Source: Spodoptera frugiperda
Taxonomy: Eukaryota; Arthropoda; Insecta; Lepidoptera; Noctuidae
Direction of reading: 5' to 3'
Assembly (NCBI RefSeq): GCF_023101765.2
Contig: NC_064229.1
Coordinates: 2,608,001-2,672,000, forward strand
Length of the DNA: 64,000 nt
A program made the position numbers and the translations under genes. Each line of letters opens with the position of its first letter. Position 1 is the stretch's first letter. Below, one piece after another: positions 1 to 12,332 of the stretch. The notes beneath the pieces are model-generated. The model made no database searches. It had not been told where the DNA came from and saw only the letters and a list, made by a program, of their open reading frames with translations.

Positions 1-410
1 ATTACTTCATCAATTTTCATCGTCTATTAAAATTACATTTTTAACTATACTCAGGACTTCTGTGTATATCCCTACGCAGGCACCGAGGTTGGGATCAGAG
101 CCAGCAGTAGGATTTGTTTAATGAGACCCGACACGCAAGTTTGAAGGCCGCCTAATGGATCCGGCAAATTATAAGAAATGGCCTGATTACTCAACGATTT
201 AATATTAATTTAAAGTGGCGCGGAATCTACGGACATTATTAATTAACGAATAAATTAATTAGATATAAAAGAAGCTGGAGTGTTGCTTTTAGTGAAACAA
301 TTTCAGAATGGTTTGTGTTCATCGTTGAATTTAATTTATAAAGTGAAGCATAAAATAATTAGAAGAAGGTTTTCAGCGCTTCAACTAATAAATTTTTTTA
401 TTAAAAAACT

Positions 411-576
411 TTGCGCCGCACTAGGGTTTCCTCCTGTGTCGTAGGTGCGTTTACAACAATACAAGTTCACATACGTATGACACCCAAACCAACAATTTGT
501 CGATCAAAAAGTTGCTCCGTGCGGGAATCGAAACCGCTACACGTTACACGGCAGCCAGTTGCCCAGACATGCAGTT
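411..576 (-). mobile_element. tRNA-derived SINE, family 1
   Basis: On the minus strand this reads from the tRNA-like head (GGGCAACTGGCTGCCG, with a diverged B-box region) to the conserved tail with CGCACC and AGGAGGAAACCCTAG. About 17 bp near the head is missing relative to the copy at 9987-10196. Confidence 0.75.
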
Positions 577-2800
577 AAAGTACTGAACTGATGGTTATAC
601 TGTTGGACACTTTTTAGTAAATTGTAAGTTGACTTATTTATATTTAATGGCAATGGTGATCAATTCGATTTTCGAAAGTACCTTTACAGTCCAACTATAA
701 ATATATGGATTCTCGACGATCTACCACACACCAAAACAGTTATTCGACCACTAAACAACGGATATTACAGGTTCATTCATACAATATAATATATAAAATC
801 AACATTTATAACTTGATTCCTTACAAAAACATCACCTCAAACAAAACAGATATCATGTATTGCAATCCAAACCACTACATTCCCAGTAGTACCATGTCTA
901 AACCTCTCTCTAACCAGAGCTTATAAATCGATCAGCCCTATAAAAAATTGCCAAAATCCTTCGTTCGGAAGCAAGGTAGCCCAAGTAATTTATGTGGGTA
1001 AATTAAGAGTAATGCCCACCAATATTGGGTAAGTCCAACTTGTGGGTAGCACGAGTTGTGGCGTGTTCGAAAATTCCAGAGTTTTCGGTCAACATCGAAA
1101 TAACTTGAGATTAAAGGGAGGGGAGGGCACGGTATGCGTGAGATGAAAGGAAGCGATCAGAGGATTATAATCTGTTCCTTATGTTTTAATATAGAGGTAT
1201 ATGTATATAGTATAATAACAATTGGGGAAAGTGAACAAGGAAAATTTAAATTTGTAGCTGCTCTCTTTTATTTTTACTTCAGGTTATAAATGCGGTGCTT
1301 GGAGTCTAGAAATGTGTCCGGTTTAAGGCAATAAACACGAATTATTACCATAAACAAGGACGTCCTATGGTACTTAAGTTGAAGATCCATTTACACTCCA
1401 TCTCCATCCATTTACTTACAATATTTAGGTTCAGCAACCCTGTGACGACACATCGCAAGCACTGATTATTTTATAAGGAAAACGTCCAAATCTCCGCGAC
1501 ACACATTGAAGTATATCCCATATTTCCTTATTCATAAACCCCGACATGACATAGCCCTTAAATATTAATTAAGGACGAGCTCGAGGAAAAATCTCATGTG
1601 AAAATAAGCGAAAGATATAAGATGCCCCCCCTTACCCCCACCTTACTTCGAGACGTAATCCAATATAGTCTGGAGCAATTACAAAAATTAACACTTAGTC
1701 GGAAATCTCGCAATCTCGCAAATGATATCCCGGGAAGTGTTTATTGCGTCCCCCCGGGATCCGCGGGATGTGTTCGGGATTGTTAATCACGCCGGGATTA
1801 CTAGTGTTGTGGTCACTCGCCGGGAACTTTTCGATTATGTACTTTAAGCTAGTTTTTGTGGCGTTTATTGCATGTTATGTTTAATATTTCAGTTTTATAT
1901 GGCTTCAGTAGATAGTGGCTTATTGTGTGGTGCTGTATTTTTAGCTTAACTAAATTGTAACATTTGTGATGTTACAATTGTATCATTTGTCATTGCTTAT
2001 TAAAAACATTAAGCAGAAAACATTAAATCTAAGATATTACTATAATACGTCATTGATATTTTCGTTTATATAGCTTTTACTTTAAACAAAACTGATACTA
2101 AACTGCCCTACCTACCAATCAACCAATCCCCTCCACCTACATCACAACATTATCCTCCACACTCATTTCCCTAAAAACCTATACACAAGCATCTAGAAAA
2201 TTCCAGTACATTCCCAGAGTAAAGATACCTCGTCTCACATCACAAGGGACTGTCGAAACAAAACAACATCACACCGAAACACTTAGCTATCGAGGCTGAA
2301 GCAAAAAAAGCCAAAATCAATAAATACTAAAGGCGACTCCACCGTAAAAATATAAAGAGAAAACTCCCAACAACACAATGGATTTTCAACCCTGTATTAT
2401 TCAAGTTAGGGTTGCTTTTACAATGGTTTGTTAGATATACTCAATGGATTTTTATGCAGATTTCATATTCAATCTGCGATAGTAGAATTTATAGTGGTTG
2501 TGATGCGAAGTCGCGGGATATTTCGTATTTATATTCTTTATTTGTTGTCGCACGTTGTAAATGTCAAGGAATTTCACAGGTTTTTCTACATCTGTAAACA
2601 TTTATGACACTTGTAGCAAATGTAGTAATAAAACACTAGAGGAATTAGTAATATAAGAATTAGTTACCAAAAGCCAAACTAATTTGTAAAAATAATTATG
2701 TTTATTTATCTAAAACATTATTTACAGAACATGATAAGACCATTGGCTTATCTGTCTGTTTAAAAAATATGCATTTTTGTTTAGATTACAAGCACACATT
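577..2800. other. AT-rich stretch without recognised gene
   Basis: Only short frames of 60-73 codons occur and none has a recognisable domain. A GC-richer patch near 1620-1790 (CCCCGGGATCCGCGGG) is the only compositional feature. I see no gene or element to name here. Confidence 0.6.
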
Positions 2801-2970
2801 GACTGCATGGTTGACGCGGTGGCTGGGCAACTGACTGCAACGTGTAGCGGGTTCGATTCCCGGATGAAGCAACTCTTTGTGTGATGCAGAAATGGTTTCT
2901 TTGGGTCTAGGTGTTATGTGCATGTCAACTTGTATATTTGTAAACGCACCCACGATAAAGAAAATCCTAG
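2801..2970 (+). mobile_element. tRNA-derived SINE, family 1
   Basis: Starts GACTGCATGGTTGACGCGG, has a B-box-like GGTTCGATTCC and the family tail (AAACGCACCCACGA...AAAATCCTAG). It is moderately diverged and has no clear A tail. Confidence 0.8.
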
Positions 2971-3364
2971 TCTATTCTAAAAACAAGTCATGCAAACCAA
3001 CAAATTAATTCATTAGTATATTTTTATTATTTCACATGAATTTAATTAATGAAACTTTAAATAATAAACAAATTCAACATTATCAGTGATTGCAACACTG
3101 TAACGAGTTCAGTTAGTTAATGAAATAGATAATATTCGGTAGTTATGTTATTTTTGTTTATTTCAGACCACACACAGTTATGATAACTGTAACAGATTCA
3201 TTTTAAATATAACATCATGTCAGCACATTTATTTATATGTGTCGTGCTATAAAATGAGTTGTAAACACAGTCGGGTAAAAAGTAAAATTTAGTTAAAAAA
3301 ATTATATACATACAAAATGTTTACCTTAAAAACTAGATCAGTACCTAGTATACTAGTATTAAAT

Positions 3365-3392
3365 AATTACACGGTTAGTTAACCGTGTAATT
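3365..3392. repeat. Perfect 13-bp inverted repeat
   Basis: AATTACACGGTTA and its exact reverse complement are separated by two bases and followed by a T run. It may be a MITE relic or a chance snap-back structure. Confidence 0.6.
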
Positions 3393-4062
3393 GTTTTTTT
3401 AAATTAAGAATGCCACGTCAGGTGTAGTTTGCTACTAGACGAATTGCTAACTTTCGTACAATGTATCTATAATGAAACCCTACATTAAAATTTAAAAACC
3501 AATAACTAAATCATTGCCTGATTGAAAAAGAGTAACCTATGGAATATTTTGCTCATCCTTCTCCATAGGAATCTACACTTAAAAACGAGCAAATAGAGCA
3601 ATTAGAAGGCTGACCGATGGACAGACCTTTTCTAATATTTGCTTTGACGTTTAAAAATGCCTTATTTCAAAATAAATAATTTTGACTTTGAAGGGAACCC
3701 AAACAAAGTACCATTTGTTCAGCAGTCAGACTAACAGTCACTAAGCCAAAGCAATCACGAGTCCTATAAAATCTCCATTGAATGGCCTTGGGCCTATCTC
3801 ACGGAGATATCAATGAGGTCTATCATGTTGACATCAATACTCTACAAATGGGGTCAGCAGAGATGTATAGCTGCGCGTGCGCACACGTAAGTAGTCCCCC
3901 ATATTTGGAAACTAGAACTGCATCCTGGATACAGAGTAAGTTATTATACTCGGTACTTGGATTCATTTCGAGGTTAATTGGTGTTTGTATGCTTTTAGAA
4001 TTAATTTATAGAAGGGCTCTACCTAACTACCTATGTCATAAGTGAAAAATCTTTTTATGTTT

Positions 4063-4210
4063 GACTGCATGCTTATTATGGTAACTGGGCAACCGGCTGC
4101 CACGTATAACGTGTTCGATACCCGCACGGAGCAACTCTTTAAATAATTGTTGTTTCGGGTTTGGGCATCTTATGTATGACGCACCCACGACACAGGAGAA
4201 AATCCTAGCG
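4063..4210 (+). mobile_element. tRNA-derived SINE, family 1, diverged
   Basis: Begins GACTGCATG, keeps GGGCAACCGGCTGCCACG and CGCACGGAGCAACTC, and ends CAGGAGAAAATCCTAG. A deletion shortens the middle. Confidence 0.75.
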
Positions 4211-5072
4211 TAAAAATGTAAATGATGGTGGTATGGTGGTGGTAGGAACTGTACTGATAACGTTAACATAAACTATGACAATCAGTGAATATAAATGTAA
4301 CTCCTGTTATGATTAGGGACAAAATAAACGATGTACAATTAATTAAACATTCTCTAAACAAACCCGTTTTATTTCATCCCGAACATTAATACATAATTCA
4401 CCCAACATAAATCTAAACAAATTCTATTATTGTTTACTATCTAATACTAATATTCACTAAATTATACCGGTAATAAATATGGTGTCCGAATCGAGAACAG
4501 ACTCCATAGCGGGTAACACACAGCCTATCGTTCAGATACTGCACCAAACGCGCCGACAGACCATTCGTTCCGCGAGAAATATACACGAGGTACGTAGTTA
4601 CAGCCGCATTTGGTGAGCTTCGAAGCCTTTTGAAGGCATTGATTAAAACAAACGTACAGACAAACTTGTTTATGTATATTGTAACTCGTTGGTAGAGTAG
4701 ATTGTAAGACTCTAAAACGATTCTCAGGTCGTGCAAAGTATTGAATTATTGCAGTTTTTAGGAGCAAGACGCATGTTGTTGCAAGTGCTACCATCAGGTG
4801 GGCCGTGTCTTTTTGCCACCGTCGTAATAAAAGAAAAAGTATGGATTCTAGAATTGAGTTTAGTGTGCATGAATGAATATAAGCTCTCTACATGGGAGTT
4901 ATAACAAAACTAGAGAAAAATGCACTTTGTATACTTTTACTAAACCCTCAGGGAATAAAACATCAAGTTTAAATATGTGGCACTATGTACGTTATAATAA
5001 AGTCAAGAATCCATAAAACAGATCAGAGTAACTGGATCCCTAAGAACGTATGTAGTAAGTAGAATATTTTTT

Positions 5073-5235
5073 TAACATTGCCCCGATCTAGGATTTTGTC
5101 CTGTGTCGTGCGTGCGTTTAAAAACATACAAGTTTGTGAACACATGACACTCAGACCCGAAATTACAATTTGTGGATAACACCAAAGAGTTGCTTCGTGA
5201 GAGAAATGAAACTGCTACACACTACTCCTTGCACG
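5073..5235 (-). mobile_element. tRNA-derived SINE, family 1, head damaged
   Basis: The minus-strand tail is clear (complement of TAGGATTTTGTCCTGTGTCG) but the tRNA-like head is degraded. Confidence 0.7.
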
Positions 5236-5599
5236 ATCGATTATAGAAGTAGTAAAAGGCACAATCAAGTTCAGATAGCCGAAGAATATGAAAAGCTAAA
5301 GTTTCTAATAGTAAACGTAGTTCATAAAGTTATGGCAAAGAAAAAGTTTAAAACATTCAAACTCGTTCCCGTGCCACTAAGTTTCTTAGGAAATGGTAAT
5401 CGTTTCGTGAACTTACTCCTTTATGCTTGTTTCTGTGTTTTATTTGTGTTCGTATTAGCGTAGCCATTTTTTATTGATTGCTGTTCCTAATACATATTGC
5501 AAATACAAATATTTGTTTTGCTATTGTTTCTGCTAAGCTATTTTTGTATCTAAAGGCATAAAAGAAGTACTAATTTTTATAAAAAAAAATTCAATATCG

Positions 5600-5830
5600 T
5601 CACGCTTTTAATTCTAAATGGGGTAGGAAGAGGTGCACATTATGGCACGTAATGCCACTGTACACCCCTTTTACAATTTATGTTATAAGTCCCTTGTAAT
5701 AGGGGTGAGCCTATTGCTATATACCACATTTCGAGACTCCATGCTACTACTGAGAAATTTCCGAATGACTAAATAAAGCCCATTAACACTCTGCCCGACT
5801 CGGGAATTGAACCCCTCGGCCAACGAGGCA
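5600..5830 (-). mobile_element. tRNA-derived SINE, family 2
   Basis: Minus-strand copy of the element at 30877-31170: the head has the complement of GACTCGGGAATTGAACCCC, and the tail has the complement of TCACGCTTTTAATTC and of the sequence with alternating CATTA/TGGCA. It is diverged and has no preserved target duplication. Confidence 0.75.
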
Positions 5831-6062
5831 AGCTATATTTTAATTAAGTACATAACAATTCTACCGATACCTCCTATAGCTATTTTGTCTAATATTGTAA
5901 TACATGTACCCACAAGAAGAGAATTTACGAGTATAACCAATCAAAGTTACACAATAAATCACCAAATCACTTCAGATACCACAAATAATAGTTCCAACAA
6001 TGACACCTTCAGTTTGTAATTAACTGTTTATCGTCTACCCCATTCCGCCATTACTCTAACCA

Positions 6063-6104
6063 ACATACATACAAACATACATACATACTTATATACGTAT
6101 ACAT
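6063..6104. repeat. CATA-rich microsatellite
   Basis: Imperfect tetranucleotide run (ACATACATACAAACATACATAC) in AT-rich DNA, possibly the relic of a SINE tail. Confidence 0.7.
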
Positions 6105-6665
6105 CTGCCGACCCCCGCCATAACTACCGAACCAATAACAATAGAATTCCAAATTAACATAAACATGTCTCTATAATAATTAATAACTATACACATATAA
6201 CTTGTATGTACTCGTATGTATGTATGACTGACAGCACAACATTAATACTGGTACTATACGAAACTACACAAATAACTTGGCTGACAGATGTGTGCCAATT
6301 TCGCATAACATACACTTGATATAATGTTATTTATATGAGATTCGTTCGGTTTATATAAATGTGATGGAGGCCGGCCTTGTTAGGGCTAGATTACTTGGGG
6401 TTTAATAAGGGTTTCTTGTATTCCCACATACCTATAGAGTAGGTTTATGTATTTAATTTTATGAAAGTGTTTATGGGTACAGATGTTTTATCTTCCTTCA
6501 CACAAGAATAATATATGATCTGATGAATAATTACTAGTCTATGTATTTAAATGTCACAGAAATGTAAGTCTTATTTAGTTTACTATAGCTTTTCTTTTCA
6601 TGAAAATATATTTTCTATCACAGCTTACGTATTTTTCAAGACGATTATGACAACCTATGGAATGT

Positions 6666-6790
6666 TTATCATAGGTTTCGAACGAGCAGACAGATCACCT
6701 AATGGTAAGCAATCGCTGCCACCTATGGACACCCAAAACACCAGAGGCGTTATGAGCCTTTTGGAGAATCGGGAATTGGGAAGGGTCGGT
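6666..6790 (-). mobile_element. Interspersed repeat family 3
   Basis: Contains GAGCAGACAGATCACC, TGGTAAGCAATCGC and ACACCAGAGGCGTT, then a run of GGGAATTGGGAAGGG. The same sequence recurs on the plus strand at 42861-43024 and 52209-52381, where it ends in an A run; this suggests the 3' end of a retroposed element. Confidence 0.7.
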
Positions 6791-7102
6791 TTTCTGTGAG
6801 GTTATAGTTGACTTATCACCCAAAACACACGTTCAAACTTATTTATTTCCCCTCTACAACACATACACACATACAGTGTACCCCAAACCTAAGAGAGTGG
6901 CAATAAATTAGAGCAACACAAACATTAATCAAGTTTGCTTCAATAACCTACATTGTGTATTCATAAGCGGATTCCGCGAGACTAATCATTCATCTTGAGA
7001 CAATGATAAATATATGAGCGGATAGCAAGCGAAACGCAGAAGATTCACTTCTTTTTATGGTGGAAATAAGGTGTTATAAATCCATTAAATTGATTTTCAG
7101 AG

Positions 7103-7140
7103 CATAGTTTGTACCAGGATACATAGTTTGTACCAGGATA
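7103..7140 (+). repeat. Perfect 19-bp tandem duplication
   Basis: CATAGTTTGTACCAGGATA occurs twice in direct succession with no mismatch, which implies a recent slippage or duplication event. Confidence 0.9.
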
Positions 7141-7194
7141 GTGGACAAATGAGCAAGTAAGCTATAAGGGAGTAATAAATAGTAAGACTAATGT

Positions 7195-7327
7195 CCGAAT
7201 ACTCAAACGCTACTCAATTTTAAAACGCTCTCAAAACTAGTTCTGTCCCTATCAATTCTTTATAAAATGACAGAGATAGCACGATATTTAAGTACAACTT
7301 AAAATTGAGTAGCATTTCAGTATTCGG
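7195..7327. mobile_element. MITE-like element with about 30-bp terminal inverted repeats
   Basis: CCGAATACTCAAACGCTACT and a continuing TCAATTTTAA at the left match the reverse complement at 7300-7327 with a few changes. The 133-bp element has no coding capacity. It looks like a non-autonomous DNA transposon. Confidence 0.7.
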
Positions 7328-9282
7328 GCGTAAGTTAGTGTATGATGCGATGTATTTTATTAAACCAAATCGATAATATAGATACCTAATCATCACTAAC
7401 ACAATAACTGATCACTCGGAAGACTATTTTAAAAGAAAAACGGCACAAAACACTTCTTTTCAATCAAGAAACCCGTGTTCTCCATAAAAAACAATTTAGA
7501 TCCAAGCATCTCTATAAAATGGACCTTCTGCCTTCACCTTAAGATATGTCTCAAACCCTAAACTGACAGATAAGGTAAGGTAAGTCAACAGATACGGTTA
7601 GAGCGACCTCTATCGTCACAAGTTAGCAAATGTGTCACGCTGGGCTCTGATGGAGGAATGTAGGGCAATGGCCAATGATGTATAGCCGCGAAGGTCCCAT
7701 ATTATTTCAGCTGATGTGCTGGACAGTGAATAGGTTTCATTCAGTGTTGCTGTAAATTATACCTTGTGCGGTTGGTGAAAGGGTTTGATATTCCAGTTGG
7801 ATGCCTTGGTTGAATCTGTTAGTCTTAGGTCTAATTTCTGAGGAGTTTGTTTTGATTGTTGAGTTATGTAATATGGTAATGTTAATCGATATTGTAAGTA
7901 GTCCTAGACAGACTACTGCTGGACTGTTGACTTCATTCCTCTACATAAAACGATTTATCATAATCTGCACGCTTAGCGGACGATTTGTACATTGCAGTTT
8001 TATCACAACCTGCTATTACCCGATATCTGTCAAATGATCATAATGTATACATACACGTCTGTCTCCCATGGGGATAGACAGAGACAATGGAACGACAATT
8101 GCTACGAATCTTACATACTTTCTTCGTTTCATCAACAGTAACTTACTGGTATACTTTTAATTTGGCCCTTCTTTAATATATCGTTAATCTGGTCGATATA
8201 TGTCCCTCTAGGGCACCATCTACCAACGAAATATCCGCATTCATTTCCAAAATATGCTTTTAAGTTAATTTCTTCAATCCTACAACAGTTCCCACCTAAA
8301 CAAACACAACAATAGCACACGATAGTCTGCCGAACTCGTCCAGAAATAAATCAGCACTAGTTCATCGATCGCTCCACAAATAGCAGTAACTCGATCGTCT
8401 CGCATTACCCGGGAATTGAACCGCACACCACAGCGGATCGAGTGCCCTTCCGTCGTGAAGCCGGCAGTGAAATGGCGACATTAGTGATAGGTTTGTGGCA
8501 TCCCTCTGTCTAGACGTTTATGGCGATTTATAGGGTTCACTTGAAGTAAGGTTAACCTCTTACTGAGTGAATACTATTAGAACTATTTCCATGAACGTAG
8601 ACTAGCGCTTTGTACTAACGCTGGTTTTCAAAAAAGTGAAAATAATCATTTAGGATTTACATAGAATAGTTTAGATATTCAATTTTATACCTGTATCATT
8701 TTAATTAAATACAGACTCATGTTCGTAACAAATGAATACACGATTCCTATGTTCAGTAATTTTCAACTTGAATCTGGGGAAATTAATCATTGGTTGATCA
8801 TGTTAGGTCGAATACAAGTATACCTATATTTGAAAAGCAAATAATATAAATATACTCCTTAAGTCGATTCTTACGTAAAGGTACATGGTCACAATAAATC
8901 GTGAATTGTTGTAACAACATTCCTAACATCAAGTCATCCGAAACCCAACCTCTCCCTACGCTATGCCGCCCTGGTACACAATAATCAGTACTCGGTACCA
9001 GGGCAGCAGTATCGGATGCAACGTGGAGTGCCAAGCAAACATCTTGTAGCGCACTGTTTGTTCTGTCTAACGAAACTTCTGACGTTCTATGATATCCTAG
9101 TACCAGATATGTAATTTGTATTGATTTCGTGTTACAATGCTAGTTGCAGTATTGGTTAATTTTAACTAGCAGCTGTCGAGTTTATAATAAAATTAATCTG
9201 TTCAGATGTATCAATTCGTATATTTTTCGTCTATTTAATAATATTCGCTATTTACCAGTGATTTTAATATTTTTAAAGCCAC
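7328..9282. other. Non-coding stretch
   Basis: No supported gene. It contains a 10-bp perfect inverted repeat (8968-8977 with 8995-9004, GCCCTGGTAC arms) and a tRNA-like sequence near 8400-8440 (ACCCGGGAATTGAACC) that may be an old SINE fragment. Confidence 0.55.
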
Positions 9283-9427
9283 TTTTTTTAGGGTCTGCCA
9301 ATGACTTCTCCCGCCTTGAGCGAGGCGAGAGAGTGTCAGACTCTTACTGACTAAAAACCACCCCGTTCTTACTCCTGCTTTTCGAGCCGGAGCCCCGGTA
9401 AACCCGCTAGGTAGTCCGCAGCTCCAG
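9283..9427 (-). mobile_element. LINE 3'-end fragment, family 5
   Basis: A T run at 9283-9290 is the poly(A) end on the minus strand. The body includes GTCAGACTCTTACTGAC and AACCACCCCGTTC and ends CCGCTAGGTAGTCCGCAGC. Copies at 12196, 44977, 50295 and 51601 share it. Confidence 0.7.
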
Positions 9428-9986
9428 TTGCTGATATCAGATACGTTTTTAGACCCTATACTCACTGCTCTTGAACGTTGAAACCGAAATACGAGGTCCT
9501 GAACAAACGACATACCCATAAAAAAGTACTACGAAAATGTATGTTCAATTACAAAAATTCCACAAAAAGCAATACGTACGTGTGTTCGTGTGTACTCAAT
9601 AAAGCAAAGCCACACATTTCACTAGCGCCCTCATATCTGCCGGGGTGACAGTAGGGCATCCATTATCCGCGCGTCACTCAGGACGTTCCTGTTTACACTG
9701 GGTGACAGCAAATATTGTGAGTAGGGTGCCCGCGCTATGTGTGGCACTGAGACCTTGTCGGATAAAGTTCTGACTTCGTTTCCGAATCGATTTGTTGGAT
9801 AGTGAAGTGTATTTATAGTTTTATATTTTATTCCAATGGGTCAGTGCGAATGTGTGGATGTTGGGTCTATTCAGGGTTCGATTTATTTCAGATTTAGGTC
9901 AATACGCAAGACGCAAAAAGTTATCCCAGGTTTCAAATTTAGCCCCACGCTCAAGACACAAAAAGACAACGATTTCTATTTTTTTT

Positions 9987-10196
9987 GACTGCACGGTTGG
10001 TGCGGTGGCTGGGCAACTGGCTGCCGCGCAACGGGTAGCGGGTTCGATTCCCGCACGGAGCAACTCTTTGTGTGATCCACAAATTGTTGTTTCGGGTCTG
10101 GGTGTCATTTGTATGTGAACTTGTATGTTTGTAAACGCACCCACGACACAGGAGAAAATCCTAATGTGGGGCAACGTTTTTAAAAAAAAAAAAAAA
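9987..10196 (+). mobile_element. tRNA-derived SINE, family 1, best preserved copy
   Basis: Starts GACTGCACGGTTGGTGCGG and holds the B-box-like GGTTCGATTCCC, the conserved CACGGAGCAACTCTTTGTG and a tail ending GTGGGGCAACG with a 15-nt A run. It has the least damage of the family here and can serve as the local reference. RNA polymerase III promoter boxes are implied by the tRNA-like head. Confidence 0.88.
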
Positions 10197-11847
10197 TATA
10201 TACCTACTATTTTTTCTGTAATGTCAAGGAGAATAGATTCTATAACCTGATCTATTACCTATATTAGCTACACACAAATCACAAACAATGCACAGCTAAT
10301 AGAATCCAGGACCACCTTTGTAAGGGCATCGACACCACAGAACCAGTTAGTTAATTCACAGAGACAATAGAAATTGATTACATTAAGTTAGTTGGCAAGA
10401 TCAAGGGGCTCGTTACACCAGCATTATATGCTAATGCCAGTGTTCTTTGTAAAATAAATTAGATTTCAGAGAGCACTCATTTACAAAATGGACCTACGGC
10501 CTCTTTAATGTATGTAAAGACTAATATGTTTTTCCTACTCTTTATATAAGGATTTCACTGAGTGTGTTTTTTCTAAAGAAGATTCTGTTGTTTTTGCCGC
10601 TTGGGTCTTCGTTTTTAATGGTACACGGTTGTTTAATTTCGGTTTACGTAGCAATCAACAGAAATAACTTACTGTTAAGTCGTTTTAATGTAAATCCGAG
10701 AATGTTGAAAACGTATGGTCATACACGTAGACGGCAAATGTGGCACTTACCTGAAACAATAATAAAAGAAAACTATGAACATCAAAATTTACGAAAACAA
10801 AACGACTTAAGGTATTGTTGAAAAAATAATTTGAAAACTAGTGTCTCGTCGGCCCTCGTTCGCATTTTTAATCCAAAATATGAAGGCATTTTTGTAAATA
10901 AAAGTTCGTCACTCCACTGCCACTGCAGTCCAGTTTCATAAAAAAGTTTCATCAAAATCCGTCCGAGTGTTTGTGAAGAGACACGCAAACAACGGGTAAC
11001 TATCCAAAAAAACTTATTTAGGGTTTTAATTAAGAGAAACTAGTGCTTTCGTTGTTTTAAAACTATGAAAATAAAAATGGGTCTATTGCTCATTTTAGTG
11101 GTTGATGACCAATTAATTTATACATCGTCCCTATACTGATGTGAATTTACGTTAAATATACTATACTATAAATATACTATTCCAGCGAATCTCATTTTGT
11201 TTACAGTCATTACCTTATATAAGATATTCACACATCAATGATACTTTATATAATTGGATTTATTGTGTTAGATGTAAGTATAGTAATATGTCCTAACGGG
11301 GCTGACATATTCCTGAACGAAATGTTCCTAAAACAAAAATAGTAAAGAAAAAATACATCGTGCCTCCCAAAAATTGCAATTATATTATGCTAAATTATAC
11401 ATACACCATCTGGCATCCTCTTCCTACAGGAGGTAGACAGAAACCACACTCAAAATTTAATTAAAATAAACCTTAAAAAATAGCACCAACAAATCATTTT
11501 CAATACGCCTAAAAAATTAAATGAATCCATTTAATATGAAGCCATACATTTAAATGTAACCGTAATCACACACGGGGCTATTGTGGCCGTAATAAAATAA
11601 AGTTTTACGAGCTAAGGTCACAATGGGAGTGCATTATTAATAAATAATAGTATTATTATTAGCTCGGTCACCGGTACATTTGTACGGAACCATCAGGTTT
11701 ATGGCGCTCTGTATTGGCATTAATATTACATGGCCAGGGGATGGAGTGCCATGCTTGTGTTTTATGGGGTTTATGTTGTATGGCCACATACATATGTAAC
11801 AATACATATTATTAAATATATAAATATGTTGCTGAGTTGAAAAAGGT
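10197..11847. other. Non-coding stretch
   Basis: AT-rich, with no supported gene. A fragment near 10945-10985 (CATCAAAATCCGTCCGAGTG) resembles the Helitron-like family seen at 16.3, 25.1 and 32.2 kb, but is too short to define. Confidence 0.5.
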
Positions 11848-12194
11848 GATGACGTAAACAAAATTGCTTTTTTAAACTTATTAAATCAACTGGATGGTAA
11901 TTAGAATACAACACTAAGGACGGCGTCCTCACCTACCGCCTAACGCAGGTGCTTACCGGACATGGGAGTTTCGGTAGGTTCCTGTTCCTTACGGGAGGAA
12001 ACGCGCGGGTGTCATCACTGTGAGGACCGCCCGGAGGACACAGTAGAACATACGGTGTGCCCTGCGTGGGCTGAGCACCGCCAAGTCCTCAGGGATGTGG
12101 TCGGCGACGGCGACCTCTACTGGTTAATATGTCGCTGTGTTTGATGACGTAAACAATATTGCTCTTTAAAACTTATTGAATCAACTGAATGGTA
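11848..12194. repeat. 52-bp imperfect direct repeats flanking the LINE fragment
   Basis: Copies at 11848-11899 and 12143-12194 share GATGACGTAAACAA and TCAACTG.ATGGTA with a handful of changes. They are too long and too diverged for an ordinary target-site duplication. Confidence 0.7.
11914..12129 (+). pseudogene. LINE (R1/I-like) reverse transcriptase C-terminal fragment
   Basis: The first part reads LTYRLTQVLTGHGSFGRFLF, a form typical of the C-terminus of insect R1/I-group LINE polyproteins. The next part, in another frame, reads CHHCEDRPEDTVEHTVCPAW, the CCHC-type motif that follows in those proteins. A frameshift separates the two, so it is a dead fragment. It is GC-rich compared with its surroundings. 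A 52-bp direct repeat flanks it. Confidence 0.8.
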
Positions 12195-12195
12195 C

Positions 12196-12332
12196 CTAGC
12201 GGGTTTACCGGGGCTCCGGCTCGAAAAGCAGGAGAAGGAACGGGGTGGTTTTTAGTCAGTAAGAGTCTGACACTCCCTCCCGTAGTCATTGGATGATTTT
12301 CCCCCTCAAAAAAAAAAAAAAAAAAAAAAAAA
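12196..12332 (+). mobile_element. LINE 3' UTR with poly(A), family 5
   Basis: Starts CTAGCGGGTTTACCGGGGC and carries GTCAGTAAGAGTCTGACAC, CATTGGATGATTTTCCCCC and a 25-nt A run (12308-12332). Its position just after the LINE coding fragment suggests family 5 is the 3' UTR of that LINE. Confidence 0.75.

Noticed and set aside
9852..10174. Frames of 88 and 91 codons on both strands
   Set aside because: Both lie over the family 1 SINE.
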